Position numbers and translations under genes: made by a program
Shown here: positions 1 to 6,664 of the stretch, piece after piece
Position numbering within the stretch: position 1 is the first letter of the stretch
How the letters are laid out: each line of letters opens with the position of its first letter
The notes under the pieces: generated by a model
What the model was told of the DNA's origin: nothing
Seen by the model: the letters and a program-made list of their open reading frames with translations, nothing else
The model's database searches: none
From: a virus
Virus record (IMG/VR): IMGVR_UViG_3300013104_000065
Coordinates: 1-28,730 of that record
Strand: one strand, 5' to 3'
Length of the DNA: 28,730 bases

Positions 1-482
1 CTGTCCTCCCACACCCCGATTGTGTAGGGGTATTTGAGTGATCATGTTTGAAAGGCCCGTGGTTGCTGGCTGTAATGCCCACATGCATTCGATTGCATAA
101 ATGCATAAATGGCATTGAATGGCATGGGTTGGCGTCCGATTTGCCCCATTTTTGCCCCACACGTTTCAGCGTGCATGATCCTTCCGTAGGAGAACACTGA
201 GCAACATCGCAAAATGCGAAGCTGCATCGCACTTATCACTCGTTAAGTCTTACGCGTCACTCAAGCCAAGCACACATTGAACTATCGACGTGTCGCATGT
301 GATCAAACGAGCGGGGCTTGCAAACCAAGATAATTGTAGTCAACACCTCTAGGTGAGACAGTCTCTCCCTTAGGAACGCTTTCAGAACGTGCGAGACAGC
401 CATGATTGTGGTAGTAATTGCTCTCCCCATATCAAGCGCATGATTCCCAGTTTTTCGGCAACCCCGTAAATAAGGATATTGA
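1..482. other. left-edge non-coding stretch with short repeats
   Basis: I see no convincing gene here. Positions 94-109 hold two tandem copies of TGCATAAA, and 110-125 hold TGGCAT twice around TGAA. Two TTGCCCCA copies lie at 141-148 and 152-159 (TTGCCCCATTTTTGCCCCA); GGGGCA-type direct repeats like these are often seen near phage integrase and attachment regions, but no integrase or tRNA is visible. Positions 344-355 (CACCT-CT-AGGTG) and 355-365 (GAGAC-A-GTCTC) are overlapping small palindromes upstream of the ATPase gene and could be operator sites. The stretch could be part of a prophage end, but nothing proves it. Confidence 0.4.
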
Positions 483-1721
483 ATGTTCAGTGCCCCCCTA
501 AAGCCTGAAGAAGTTTTTACGCCTCGCCTGGCTGAGGTCAACAATGAGATGTACGTTTCTCGACCTCACCTAGAGAAGGCTCTTACGACCTCATTACGCG
601 GTCATCTGCACATGGTGATCCATGGCGAAAGTGGCACGGGCAAATCTTGGCTTTACAAAAAAACGTTCAGGGATTTAAAAGTCCCTTTCATGGTAGCCAA
701 TCTTGCAAACGCGTCTCGTATGGGCAGCATCTCTGCTGAACTCAAGAACCTCATTGATCGAGATGGCGAATCAGCAAAAACCGCATATTCCGAAGCTAAG
801 ACTGCCGAGATTAACGCAGCTGTCGCAAAAGGTGGACTCGCTCACACGGGTCAATACTCTATTGGTCAAATGGAACCGTTCGAAGCATGCCTACGTAGCC
901 TTCACAGAAAGTCGAAGGGTCAAAGTTCTGTTTTAGTTTTTGACAATTTGGAGGCTGCGTTTACTGAACCACTGCTCAAAGAGTTAGCAGACTTATTAAT
1001 ACTTTGCGACGACGAAAGATATGCCACTTACAAGGTAAAAATTCTGATCGTTGGAGTTCCTAGCGGAATCAAAGAGTATTTTTATAAAACTCCTCACCAC
1101 TCGACTGTTGCTAATAGGCTTTCTGAGCTTCCGGAAGTTCACCGTCTTGAGCCTGCGGAGTGCGATGCGCTTGTAGTTCGAGGCTTTGGCCAAAAGCTTA
1201 AGTACCAATTGGATAACTCAGCTAGTCTGCTAAAGCATGTGGCATGGATCACAGACCGAGCGCCCCAGGTCGTACATGAATACTGTTTGGAACTCGCATT
1301 TGTCTGTGAGGAAAGCAAGAAGGTAGACGCTGCCAGCATAAGCATCGCTGACGATACATGGTTAAGCAGATCGCAGTTCCACTCTTACGCAGTCGTTGAG
1401 TCGCACATGAACGAACGCGATACAAAAGCGGGCCGTAGAAATCAAACTCTGTACGCGCTTTCGTTGTGTGAGGGCGAACAATTCAAAGCGCCAGAAATAG
1501 AAGACATTCTTCGGAGTGAGTTTCCTGTATCTACTGGCTCAACAGCGCTAAATATGCCGCAAGTGTTATCGCAGCTTTCATCAGGAGAACGCCCTCTTAT
1601 CAGAAGGTCGCCAAAGGGAGATGCTTTCACGTTTACTGACCCGAGATACAGAATGGTACTTCGCGCCATGCTCAGAAAAAATGAAGAGCGTGTTGAAAAG
1701 AAACCCATATCGCGCAAATAA
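483..1721 (+). CDS. ORC/CDC6-like AAA+ ATPase (putative prophage cargo)
   Basis: A 412-residue P-loop ATPase. Walker A is GESGTGKS at residues 48-55, Walker B is SVLVFDN at about 149-155, and a sensor-1-like strand (ILIVGVPSG) lies at 188-196. Arginines follow near 212-221. The last 80 or so residues (IRRSPKGDAFTFTDPRYR) look like a small winged-helix domain. This layout matches ORC/CDC6-type AAA+ ATPases, which bind and remodel DNA or act as sensor ATPases. The ATG at 483 is preceded by AAGGA at 472-476, a good ribosome-binding site. Base composition is clearly more AT-rich than the phage structural genes, suggesting separate acquisition. It stands alone, is convergent with umuC, and ends in a strong terminator. 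Position at the prophage edge suggests cargo, possibly anti-phage, but the actual function is unknown. Confidence 0.8.
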   Translation: MFSAPLKPEEVFTPRLAEVNNEMYVSRPHLEKALTTSLRGHLHMVIHGESGTGKSWLYKKTFRDLKVPFMVANLANASRMGSISAELKNLIDRDGESAKTAYSEAKTAEINAAVAKGGLAHTGQYSIGQMEPFEACLRSLHRKSKGQSSVLVFDNLEAAFTEPLLKELADLLILCDDERYATYKVKILIVGVPSGIKEYFYKTPHHSTVANRLSELPEVHRLEPAECDALVVRGFGQKLKYQLDNSASLLKHVAWITDRAPQVVHEYCLELAFVCEESKKVDAASISIADDTWLSRSQFHSYAVVESHMNERDTKAGRRNQTLYALSLCEGEQFKAPEIEDILRSEFPVSTGSTALNMPQVLSQLSSGERPLIRRSPKGDAFTFTDPRYRMVLRAMLRKNEERVEKKPISRK

Positions 1722-1738
1722 ACGTGATGTGCTTCCTG

Positions 1739-1768
1739 TGCGCGGATCTCTGCAGATACGCGCATTTT
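1739..1768 (+). terminator. rho-independent terminator of the ATPase gene
   Basis: TGCGCG (1739-1744) pairs with CGCGCA (1759-1764). Inside, ATCT (1746-1749) pairs with AGAT (1754-1757) around a CTGC loop. TTTT follows at 1765-1768. It lies 18 bases after the ATPase stop and just before the convergent umuC stop. Only the plus strand has the U-run. Confidence 0.8.
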
Positions 1769-1772
1769 CTGA

Positions 1773-3050
1773 TTAGTTGGAGTTAACCCGCCATATTTGA
1801 TCGAGCCTGGTCGTGAAACTTTGGCTCATCATCCCGCGCCTCATGCCCCAAACAGGATTAGTGGGCACACAGGCCGAGCGCAACGTGCCCCTACCCCATC
1901 GCTCATTGATCTGGTCCATGACTGTCATCACCCGAGTCGCCTCCGCTGGCTGTGATATAGCAAACAAATCATCCGTGTATTCGCCAGGCTGGCAGAGGCC
2001 AAGCAACATCACCTCAGCCTTGCTGTACTTAAAGCCTGGTCGAAAAATCCGATCAAGCGCACTCACCGCTGCTTGAGTAAGCAGGCGCACGTCGTCGGTG
2101 GGATACGGCATATCCACGACCACCCCATTGGCATACTTCATCTCCTCCGGACTGAACATGCCCGTGCGAATGCACACGCGCACCTTCTTGCACAGTGAGT
2201 TCTGAGCACGCAATTTCTCAGAGGCACGCATCATGTAGGTAGCCACCGCCTCTTTGATGGGCGGCAACTCCGTCAGCCTCATACCGAACATGCGGCTACA
2301 GCAGATCTCCTGCTTCGGCGGATCCGGCTCATCCAGCTCCATGCAAGGCGTGCCGCCCAACTCCCTTGCCGTCTTCTCGATCACAATGCTGAACTTCTTA
2401 CGGAGCGTCCACGGATCGGCCTTAGCCAGGTCCATCGCCGACTTGATACCCATGGCATCAAGATGAAGTTTCATCTTGCGGCCAACGCCCCACACTTCCG
2501 CCACGTCTGTATTGCGCAGCACCCAGTCACGCTTGACCGGATCGGTGATGTTGACCACCCCACCGGTTTGGGACTGCAAACGTTTCGCGGTGTGGTTTGC
2601 CAGCTTCGCCAGGGTCTTTGTGTGAGCAATACCAACCCCAACAGGAATGCCGGTGCAGCGAAGTACCTGAGCGCGAATCTGTCGGCCTAAGGCATCCAGC
2701 TCACCGATACCAGTCAAGTCGGCGAACGCCTCATCGATGCTGTACACCTCAACGGCCGGTACCATCGCCTCGATCAGGCTCATCACACGCTCGCTCATGT
2801 CGCCGTACAGCGCATAGTTGGAAGAAAACGGGACAATGCCGTGCTGCTTGAGCTTGTGCTTGATCTGGAAATACGGCTCGCCCATCTTGATAAAGGGCTT
2901 GGCGTCGTAACTACGGGCGATGACACAACCATCATTGTTGCTCAGCACCACGATGAGCACCTTCGCCAGGTCGGGCCGGAATACCCGTTCGCAACTGGCA
3001 TAGAAGCTGTTGCAGTCGATCAGTGCGAAGGTTGGCTGCTGCTTAGACAT
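1773..3050 (-). CDS. umuC: UmuC-type DNA polymerase V catalytic subunit (Y family)
   Basis: A 425-residue Y-family translesion polymerase, close to the 422 residues of E. coli UmuC. The N-terminal DCNSFYASCE motif gives metal ligand Asp12 and the likely steric-gate Tyr17. YSIDEAF at 103-109 gives the catalytic Asp106-Glu107 pair. A thumb region with helix-hairpin-helix-like GVGRKMK follows, then the little-finger domain and the typical UmuC C-terminus ending in a tryptophan-rich basic tail. The protein would act at stalled replication forks with processed UmuD. Its ATG overlaps the end of umuD by 8 bases, so the two are translationally coupled and share the LexA-controlled promoter. I do not see a classical QLxLF clamp-binding motif. 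Prophage- or plasmid-borne RulB proteins look the same, so it may supplement or replace a host copy. Confidence 0.95.
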   Translation of the reverse strand: MSKQQPTFALIDCNSFYASCERVFRPDLAKVLIVVLSNNDGCVIARSYDAKPFIKMGEPYFQIKHKLKQHGIVPFSSNYALYGDMSERVMSLIEAMVPAVEVYSIDEAFADLTGIGELDALGRQIRAQVLRCTGIPVGVGIAHTKTLAKLANHTAKRLQSQTGGVVNITDPVKRDWVLRNTDVAEVWGVGRKMKLHLDAMGIKSAMDLAKADPWTLRKKFSIVIEKTARELGGTPCMELDEPDPPKQEICCSRMFGMRLTELPPIKEAVATYMMRASEKLRAQNSLCKKVRVCIRTGMFSPEEMKYANGVVVDMPYPTDDVRLLTQAAVSALDRIFRPGFKYSKAEVMLLGLCQPGEYTDDLFAISQPAEATRVMTVMDQINERWGRGTLRSACVPTNPVWGMRRGMMSQSFTTRLDQIWRVNSN

Positions 3051-3468
3051 GACTGCGCACGGTGCTGGTAATCACGCCCCAGATCGATAGCTCGTCGCCT
3101 TCGAGAACGTAGCGTGCCGGGAACTTGGGGTTTTCGGAAAGGAGGACCACCTCCCGGCCACGCTTGCATAGGCGCTTGCAGACGGGCTCATTGTTCAGCA
3201 GTGCCACCACCACATGCCCGTGGATCGGCTCGATGGCACGGTCCACTACGGCCAGGTCACCATCGAAGATCCCGACGCCCTGCATGCTCTCACCGGTGAT
3301 TGCTACCAGGTACACGTGGGGCGCACGGATATTCAGGACCTCATCCAAGGAGATGTGCTGCTCAATGTGATCCGCTGCCGGCGATGGAAATCCAGCCGGG
3401 ACCTGAAACGAACACAACGGCAACTTCGCGCCGACCTCAGCGATGGGACCTAGAATGGTGAAGCTCAT
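3043..3468 (-). CDS. umuD: UmuD-type self-cleaving polymerase V accessory protein
   Basis: A 141-residue LexA/UmuD-family (S24) protein, about the size of E. coli UmuD (139). The Ala25-Gly26 bond in VPAGFPSPA sits where RecA-stimulated self-cleavage would occur. The Ser-Lys dyad is visible: Ser61 in TGESMQG and Lys98 in EPVCKRL. Cleavage yields the active UmuD' partner of UmuC. There is no DNA-binding domain, which separates it from a phage repressor. It is first in the umuDC operon, overlaps umuC by 8 bases and starts 20 bases from a canonical LexA box. All key residues are intact, so I expect a working protein. Confidence 0.95.
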   Translation of the reverse strand: MSFTILGPIAEVGAKLPLCSFQVPAGFPSPAADHIEQHISLDEVLNIRAPHVYLVAITGESMQGVGIFDGDLAVVDRAIEPIHGHVVVALLNNEPVCKRLCKRGREVVLLSENPKFPARYVLEGDELSIWGVITSTVRSHV

Positions 3469-3488
3469 GATGCGCCCTTTTACATTTA

Positions 3489-3504
3489 CTGTATGAATGT
3501 ACAG
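3489..3504. promoter_or_regulatory. LexA box between umuDC and the SRAP gene
   Basis: CTGTATGAATGTACAG is a CTG-N10-CAG match very close to the LexA consensus. It lies 20 bases upstream of the umuD start and 65 bases upstream of the divergent SRAP start, so one box could control both directions. SOS control of umuDC is established for the family; control of the SRAP gene is inferred. Confidence 0.9.
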
Positions 3505-3569
3505 TTAACGTTGTAGGACGCTTGCGGTCAATTTTTCTGTAGGGGATTTCGACAAGCGGAGAGGTGCGT

Positions 3570-4265
3570 ATGTGTGGGCGATTCGTGCAGTACGAAGGGA
3601 TGGCGATCTTCATTGAAGAGCTGAGCCCACAGATAGACCTGTTCAGCGGGTATGACGCTCAGCCTATTGATCGCTACAACGTCGCACCGTCAACGCGGGT
3701 GCAGGTTCTACACACAGATGAGGATGGGCTACATATCGATGCAGTCAAATGGGGATGGGCGCCGTTCTGGGCGAAGGGTAAGCGCCCGGATCCGATTAAC
3801 GCTCGGGTCGAGACGGTCACCACGGGGAAGTTCTTTAAACAGCTCTGGCCGAATGGCCGAGCCCTGGTGCCGAGTGAAGGGTGGTATGAGTGGGTCAAAG
3901 ACCCTGACGATCCGAAGAGAAAGCAGCCCTACTTCATTCGCCTGAAGAGTCAGAAGCCTATGTTCTTTGGCGCGCTCGCCCAAGTTCACCCTGGCCTGGA
4001 TCCCCACATGGACGATGGGTTTGTGATCATCACCGCCGCCAGTGATCAGGGCATGGTGGATATCCATGACCGAAAGCCACTCGTGCTATCACCGGCCTGC
4101 GCCAAGGAATGGCTTGATCCAAGCCTTAGCCCCGAGCGGGCTGAAGAAATAGCGCGCGAATGCTGCCAACCAACTGGTGATTTTGAGTGGTACCCCGTAG
4201 GCAAAGAGGTGGGTAACGTTAGAAATCAGGGGCCCGCCTTGATTCTCCCACTGGATAAAAATTAG
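3570..4265 (+). CDS. SRAP (YedK/HMCES-type) abasic-site DNA-protein crosslinking protein
   Basis: A SOS response-associated peptidase domain protein of 231 residues. SRAP proteins crosslink covalently to abasic sites in single-stranded DNA through the residue-2 cysteine and so shield the lesion. I chose the ATG at 3570, not the GTG at 3564, because it gives MCGRF with Cys at position 2, exposed after methionine removal; GGAGAGG at 3558-3564 is a good ribosome-binding site. Other active-site positions match the E. coli family: Asn77 (INARVET), Glu107 (GWYEW) and His166 (IHDRKP). The gene diverges from umuDC across a LexA box, which makes joint SOS induction likely. Together the three genes form a damage-tolerance cassette. 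Confidence in the family is high. Confidence 0.93.
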   Translation: MCGRFVQYEGMAIFIEELSPQIDLFSGYDAQPIDRYNVAPSTRVQVLHTDEDGLHIDAVKWGWAPFWAKGKRPDPINARVETVTTGKFFKQLWPNGRALVPSEGWYEWVKDPDDPKRKQPYFIRLKSQKPMFFGALAQVHPGLDPHMDDGFVIITAASDQGMVDIHDRKPLVLSPACAKEWLDPSLSPERAEEIARECCQPTGDFEWYPVGKEVGNVRNQGPALILPLDKN

Positions 4266-4302
4266 GCAGACCCTCGTTATCAGCAGCACAAGCAGCATTA
4301 GA

Positions 4303-4321
4303 AATTTTAGCCGCTAAAATT
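4303..4321. repeat. perfect 8-bp inverted repeat
   Basis: AATTTTAG-CCG-CTAAAATT is a perfect stem of 8 bp with a 3-base centre, 37 bases after the SRAP stop. The stem is AT-rich and has no U-run after it, so an operator is as likely as a terminator. Confidence 0.6.
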
Positions 4322-4330
4322 GCTCTATCA

Positions 4331-4344
4331 TTGTCCATGGACAA
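4331..4344. repeat. perfect 14-bp palindrome
   Basis: TTGTCCATGGACAA equals its own reverse complement. It lies nine bases beyond the previous inverted repeat and could be a binding site for a dimeric regulator. No regulator gene is visible in the window. Confidence 0.6.
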
Positions 4345-4382
4345 GTTAAGCTAAACCTTGCAGCAAACTCAACGCTGCCTGA

Positions 4383-4574
4383 ACAATTCCTTCATTCCTT
4401 CATTCCTTCATTCCTTCATTCCTTCATTTCGTTAATTCGTTAATTCGCTAATTCGCTAATTCGCTAATTCGCTATTTTGTGACGTTGTGACGTTGTGACG
4501 TTGTGACGTTATGATTTTGTGACTTTATGATTTTGCACACTTATGCACTTTGTACCTTCGCACTTTTGTACCTT
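4383..4574. repeat. phase-locked octamer tandem-repeat tract, part 1
   Basis: Twenty-four consecutive 8-base units keep one register. TTCATTCC occurs four times (4391-4422) and is followed by TTCATTTC. GTTAATTC twice (4431-4446) and GCTAATTC three times (4447-4470) come next, then GCTATTTT. GTGACGTT occurs four times (4479-4510). Degenerate units of the type ATGATTTT, GTGACTTT, GCACACTT, TGTACCTT, CGCACTTT and TGTACCTT follow to 4574. The repeated word drifts stepwise while the 8-base phase is kept. Since 8 is not a multiple of 3, this is not a protein repeat. Confidence 0.95.
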
Positions 4575-4602
4575 GGTACCGCCATCCCACTCAAGTGAGC
4601 GT

Positions 4603-4682
4603 ACGTAAAAACGTAAATGCGCAAATACGTAACAACGTAAATGCGTAGGTACGTGGATACGCTAATACGTATTTACGTAGAC
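4603..4682. repeat. phase-locked octamer tandem-repeat tract, part 2
   Basis: Ten 8-base units around the consensus ACGTAAAT: ACGTAAAA, ACGTAAAT, GCGCAAAT, ACGTAACA, ACGTAAAT, GCGTAGGT, ACGTGGAT, ACGCTAAT, ACGTATTT, ACGTAGAC. It follows part 1 after 28 bases of less regular sequence; the whole stretch can be read in one octamer register if unit boundaries are shifted by four. Confidence 0.9.
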
Positions 4683-5014
4683 ACGGCCACCTCACGCAAA
4701 AGCACTCACACCCAGTAAAATCAGGCATCAGAGTGCTCACCACGACCGAACCACTCAGGGTTTCGCCACTTAACACTCCACCGGCCAGCAAGAACCAAAA
4801 CTTACGAAGGCAAAAATAAAACAGCTACGCAGTATTGACTTAAAAGCCGCCTCCGACTTAGTCTAAAAAGCACTTGCCGAATGGCAATAAACTCTCGACC
4901 AAGATTAAAGCACTGCAATATTTGTGGCGCGCTTCTGTGCCTTACAAATGCAAAAGCACGACTAGCTTGATCGAGAGCCCGACGCCCCCAGACGCTAAAC
5001 TTGGACATTAAACA

Positions 5015-5034
5015 TCAGCCCCAATGGAGGCTGA
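5015..5034 (+). promoter_or_regulatory. small hairpin upstream of a short ORF
   Basis: TCAGCC (5015-5020) pairs with GGCTGA (5029-5034) 21 bases before the ATG of the possible 26-residue peptide. It has no U-run, so a role in RNA structure or translation control is more plausible than termination. Speculative. Confidence 0.35.
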
Positions 5035-5055
5035 CGCCACCACAGAGATCATTTT

Positions 5056-5136
5056 ATGAAGCGGATCGCATTAGTTATCGCCGTTGCAAACGCTCTAGTT
5101 GCCCTACGCAAAGTCTGGGAGCTATTTAAGCCATGA
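5056..5136 (+). CDS. possible 26-residue hydrophobic peptide
   Basis: An open frame of 26 codons encodes MKRIALVIAVANALVALRKV followed by WELFKP. It has a positively charged start, a hydrophobic stretch of roughly 14 residues (4-17) and a charged, aromatic tail. This is the general shape of small membrane peptides, including type I toxins, but the sequence matches no family I recognise. The ribosome-binding site is weak (AGAGA at 5044-5048). A hairpin lies just upstream and a promoter-like pair about 190 bases upstream. The frame is short enough to occur by chance, so this is a candidate only. Confidence 0.3.
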   Translation: MKRIALVIAVANALVALRKVWELFKP

Positions 5137-5177
5137 AACCCATGTAGTCCAAGTAAAGGACTCCCCCTTCTGAGACA

Positions 5178-5972
5178 CTAAAACAGAGAGCCCAAGGCAT
5201 CTGGCTGCCAGTTCATGATCACCAACTCGCCGCTCACCTCAGCCTTCCCCTGTCGCTGGTTGGCTGTGGTGTAGCGGATGCCCAACGTCTCAAAATGGAA
5301 GCCATCAAACACCCGCCGGATATCGGGATGATCGTTGATACTGACCATCACCTTGCCTTTACACCGTCGCATGAAGTCGGCCATGCGCTCGTAGTTTTCA
5401 AAGGGGAAATCCACGCCATAACCTGCCGTCTGCCAGTAAGGCGGGTCCATGTAGTGGAAGGTATGGACACGGTCGTAGCGTTCCGCGCATTCAAGCCAGG
5501 GCAGGTTCTCAACGTAGGTGCCGGACAGACGCTGCCATGCTGCAGAGAGGTTCTCCTCAATCCGCAGCAGGTTGATGGCCGGGCCAGTGGTGGCGGTGCC
5601 GAACGTCTGCCCGGTGACCTTGCCGGCGAAGGCATGATGTTGCAGGTAGAAAAACCGAGCGGCGCGCTGGATGTCGGTGAGGGTTTCAGGGCGGGTTATC
5701 TTCTGCCACTCAAACACCTGCCGGGAGCTGAGCGCCCATTTGAACTGGCGCACGAACTCTTCTAGGTGGTTCTGCACGACGCGGTAGAGCGTCACCAGGT
5801 CGCCGTTGATGTCGTTGAGGACTTCAACCGGCGCGGCCTGTGGACGCATGAAGTAGAGCGCGGCGCCGCCGGCGAAGACTTCGACGTAGCATTCGTGGGG
5901 TGGGAAGAGCGGGATAAGGCGGTCGGCCAGGCGGCGTTTGCCGCCCATCCAAGGGATGATGGGTGTGGACAT
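5178..5972 (-). CDS. D12-class DNA adenine N6-methyltransferase (Dam-like)
   Basis: A 264-residue class-D12 adenine methyltransferase that would transfer a methyl group from SAM to N6 of adenine. PWMGGKRR at 7-14 and EVFAGGAALYF at 31-41 form the SAM-binding part, NDINGDL lies at 53-59, and the catalytic DPPY is at 176-179. The length is typical (E. coli Dam 278). The target site cannot be read from sequence, though GATC is common in the family. It lies downstream of the lysis genes but is separated by 149 bases, a strong hairpin and its own LexA-type box 18 bases before the ATG, so I think it is transcribed independently in the SOS response. No restriction enzyme gene is nearby, so it is an orphan that may protect phage DNA or alter regulation. 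The ribosome-binding site is poor. Confidence 0.92.
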   Translation of the reverse strand: MSTPIIPWMGGKRRLADRLIPLFPPHECYVEVFAGGAALYFMRPQAAPVEVLNDINGDLVTLYRVVQNHLEEFVRQFKWALSSRQVFEWQKITRPETLTDIQRAARFFYLQHHAFAGKVTGQTFGTATTGPAINLLRIEENLSAAWQRLSGTYVENLPWLECAERYDRVHTFHYMDPPYWQTAGYGVDFPFENYERMADFMRRCKGKVMVSINDHPDIRRVFDGFHFETLGIRYTTANQRQGKAEVSGELVIMNWQPDALGSLF

Positions 5973-5990
5973 GTGAAAGCAAGACCTTTG

Positions 5991-6006
5991 CTGTATGGAT
6001 AAACAG
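5991..6006. promoter_or_regulatory. LexA-type box upstream of the methyltransferase gene
   Basis: CTGTATGGATAAACAG is a CTG-N10-CAG site resembling the LexA consensus and sharing CTGTATG with the umuD box. Its edge lies 18 bases before the methyltransferase ATG at 5972, where LexA would block transcription. Binding is inferred. Confidence 0.75.
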
Positions 6007-6082
6007 TGCTAGGCTCGCTCCGCTTTGTGCACGAAGCAGGAGCCTTGGCTGGACTTGCAGGGACATTCTGCGGGGAAGGTGG

Positions 6083-6112
6083 CCGGGCTGGATGTTGACG
6101 CATCCGGCCCGG
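6083..6112 (-). terminator. strong hairpin after the lysis genes, no U-run
   Basis: Positions 6083-6094 pair with 6101-6112 over 12 bp with a single imperfect pair, around a 6-base loop. It starts 10 bases after the Rz stop. On the minus strand no U-tract follows, so it may be a weak terminator or an mRNA 3'-end stabiliser. It marks the end of the late operon. Confidence 0.55.
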
Positions 6113-6121
6113 TCGCTCCTT

Positions 6122-6664
6122 TTACTTCGGTGTAGAGACTTCTTTTGCGTAGGCCTGACAGGCCCGCAGTGCGATCAGTCCTTGGTCGCCGGCATCGGTG
6201 ATGCCGATAATTCGTTGAGCATGCGCTGGGTCAAGTTGGGCTCTTGTGGGGCCATGAACCACGCGGCCGGTGGCGGTGGTGGTTGGCACTGCACAGCTGC
6301 TGGTGGCTTCGGTGGCGGCGAGAACGACTGACAGCCGCAGATCAGCAGTAGCCAGGCGATCACGCAGACGAGCCTGCTTTGTTTGCTCATCGGTCAATTC
6401 CTTGTGATGGGTTTCATCGTTGTTGTGCAGGCGCTGCTCCAGGGCGAAGCGCTTGTCCTGCTCTTTGCGCTGCAAGGCGGCAGCGGCTTGGGATAACTCG
6501 CCGAGGGTGTCGGCATGGAGCCGGGCCTGGTGCTCCAGCTGCTTGCCGTAGCGCCAGTCTTGAGCGGTCCAGGCCAGGGCAGCGGATCCGGCGACCAACA
6601 TCACCAGCAACAGGCCGACTGCCGCAATCCGGTATTGCATGGGGATCAGGTTGAAGAGACGCAT
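6122..6664 (-). CDS. Rz: Rz-type inner-membrane spanin
   Basis: A 180-residue i-spanin. Residues 11-32 form one N-terminal membrane anchor; residues about 40-125 are alanine-, glutamine- and charge-rich helix predicted to span the periplasm as a coiled coil. The protein pairs with Rz1 to fuse inner and outer membranes in the last step of lysis. I start at MRLFNL (6664), because upstream in-frame residues overlap the endolysin gene and do not look like a spanin N-terminus. It overlaps the endolysin end by 19 bases. The Rz1 gene lies wholly inside it in another frame, the classic arrangement. Confidence 0.85.
   Translation of the reverse strand: MRLFNLIPMQYRIAAVGLLLVMLVAGSAALAWTAQDWRYGKQLEHQARLHADTLGELSQAAAALQRKEQDKRFALEQRLHNNDETHHKELTDEQTKQARLRDRLATADLRLSVVLAATEATSSCAVPTTTATGRVVHGPTRAQLDPAHAQRIIGITDAGDQGLIALRACQAYAKEVSTPK
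6175..6390 (-). CDS. Rz1: Rz1-type outer-membrane spanin lipoprotein, nested in Rz
   Basis: A 71-residue frame inside Rz. It has a signal peptide of about 19 residues ending in a lipobox (ICGC, lipid-modified Cys20) and a short proline-rich mature part (SPPPKPP, PPPPP), as in o-spanins. AAGGA eight bases before the ATG is a good ribosome-binding site. The mature lipoprotein would sit in the outer membrane and bind the Rz C-terminus. The residue before Cys20 is Gly and the one before that Cys, acceptable for a lipobox. Confidence 0.88.
   Translation of the reverse strand: MSKQSRLVCVIAWLLLICGCQSFSPPPKPPAAVQCQPPPPPAAWFMAPQEPNLTQRMLNELSASPMPATKD

Larger units (their letters stand above)
4266..5177. 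other. long intergenic region between SRAP and methyltransferase genes
   Basis: About 0.9 kb without a convincing normal-length gene. It holds two palindromes (4303-4344), an octamer repeat tract (4383-4682), an inverted repeat (AGCACTC 4701-4707 with GAGTGCT 4731-4737), a weak promoter-like pair (TTGACT 4835-4840, 18 bases, TAGTCT 4859-4864), a hairpin at 5015-5034 and a 26-codon open frame at 5056. Composition is AT-richer than the flanking phage late genes. Confidence 0.6.

Noticed and set aside
42-239. 65-codon minus-strand frame at the left edge as an integrase fragment
   Set aside because: No tyrosine recombinase motif is present, and the frame crosses short DNA repeats.
4383-4682. CRISPR array
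   Set aside because: Units are 8 bases with no spacers and no cas genes; the tract is a tandem repeat.
4591-4791. 66-codon minus-strand frame through the octamer tract
   Set aside because: Its apparent peptide repeats come from the 8-base DNA repeats read in shifting frames; not a real gene.
4802-5008. 68-codon minus-strand frame
   Set aside because: Arg-rich, no good start signal, no family likeness; I cannot tell it from chance.
5146-5162. AGTCC/GGACT stem as terminator of the methyltransferase gene
   Set aside because: Only a 5-bp stem and no U-run on the minus strand.
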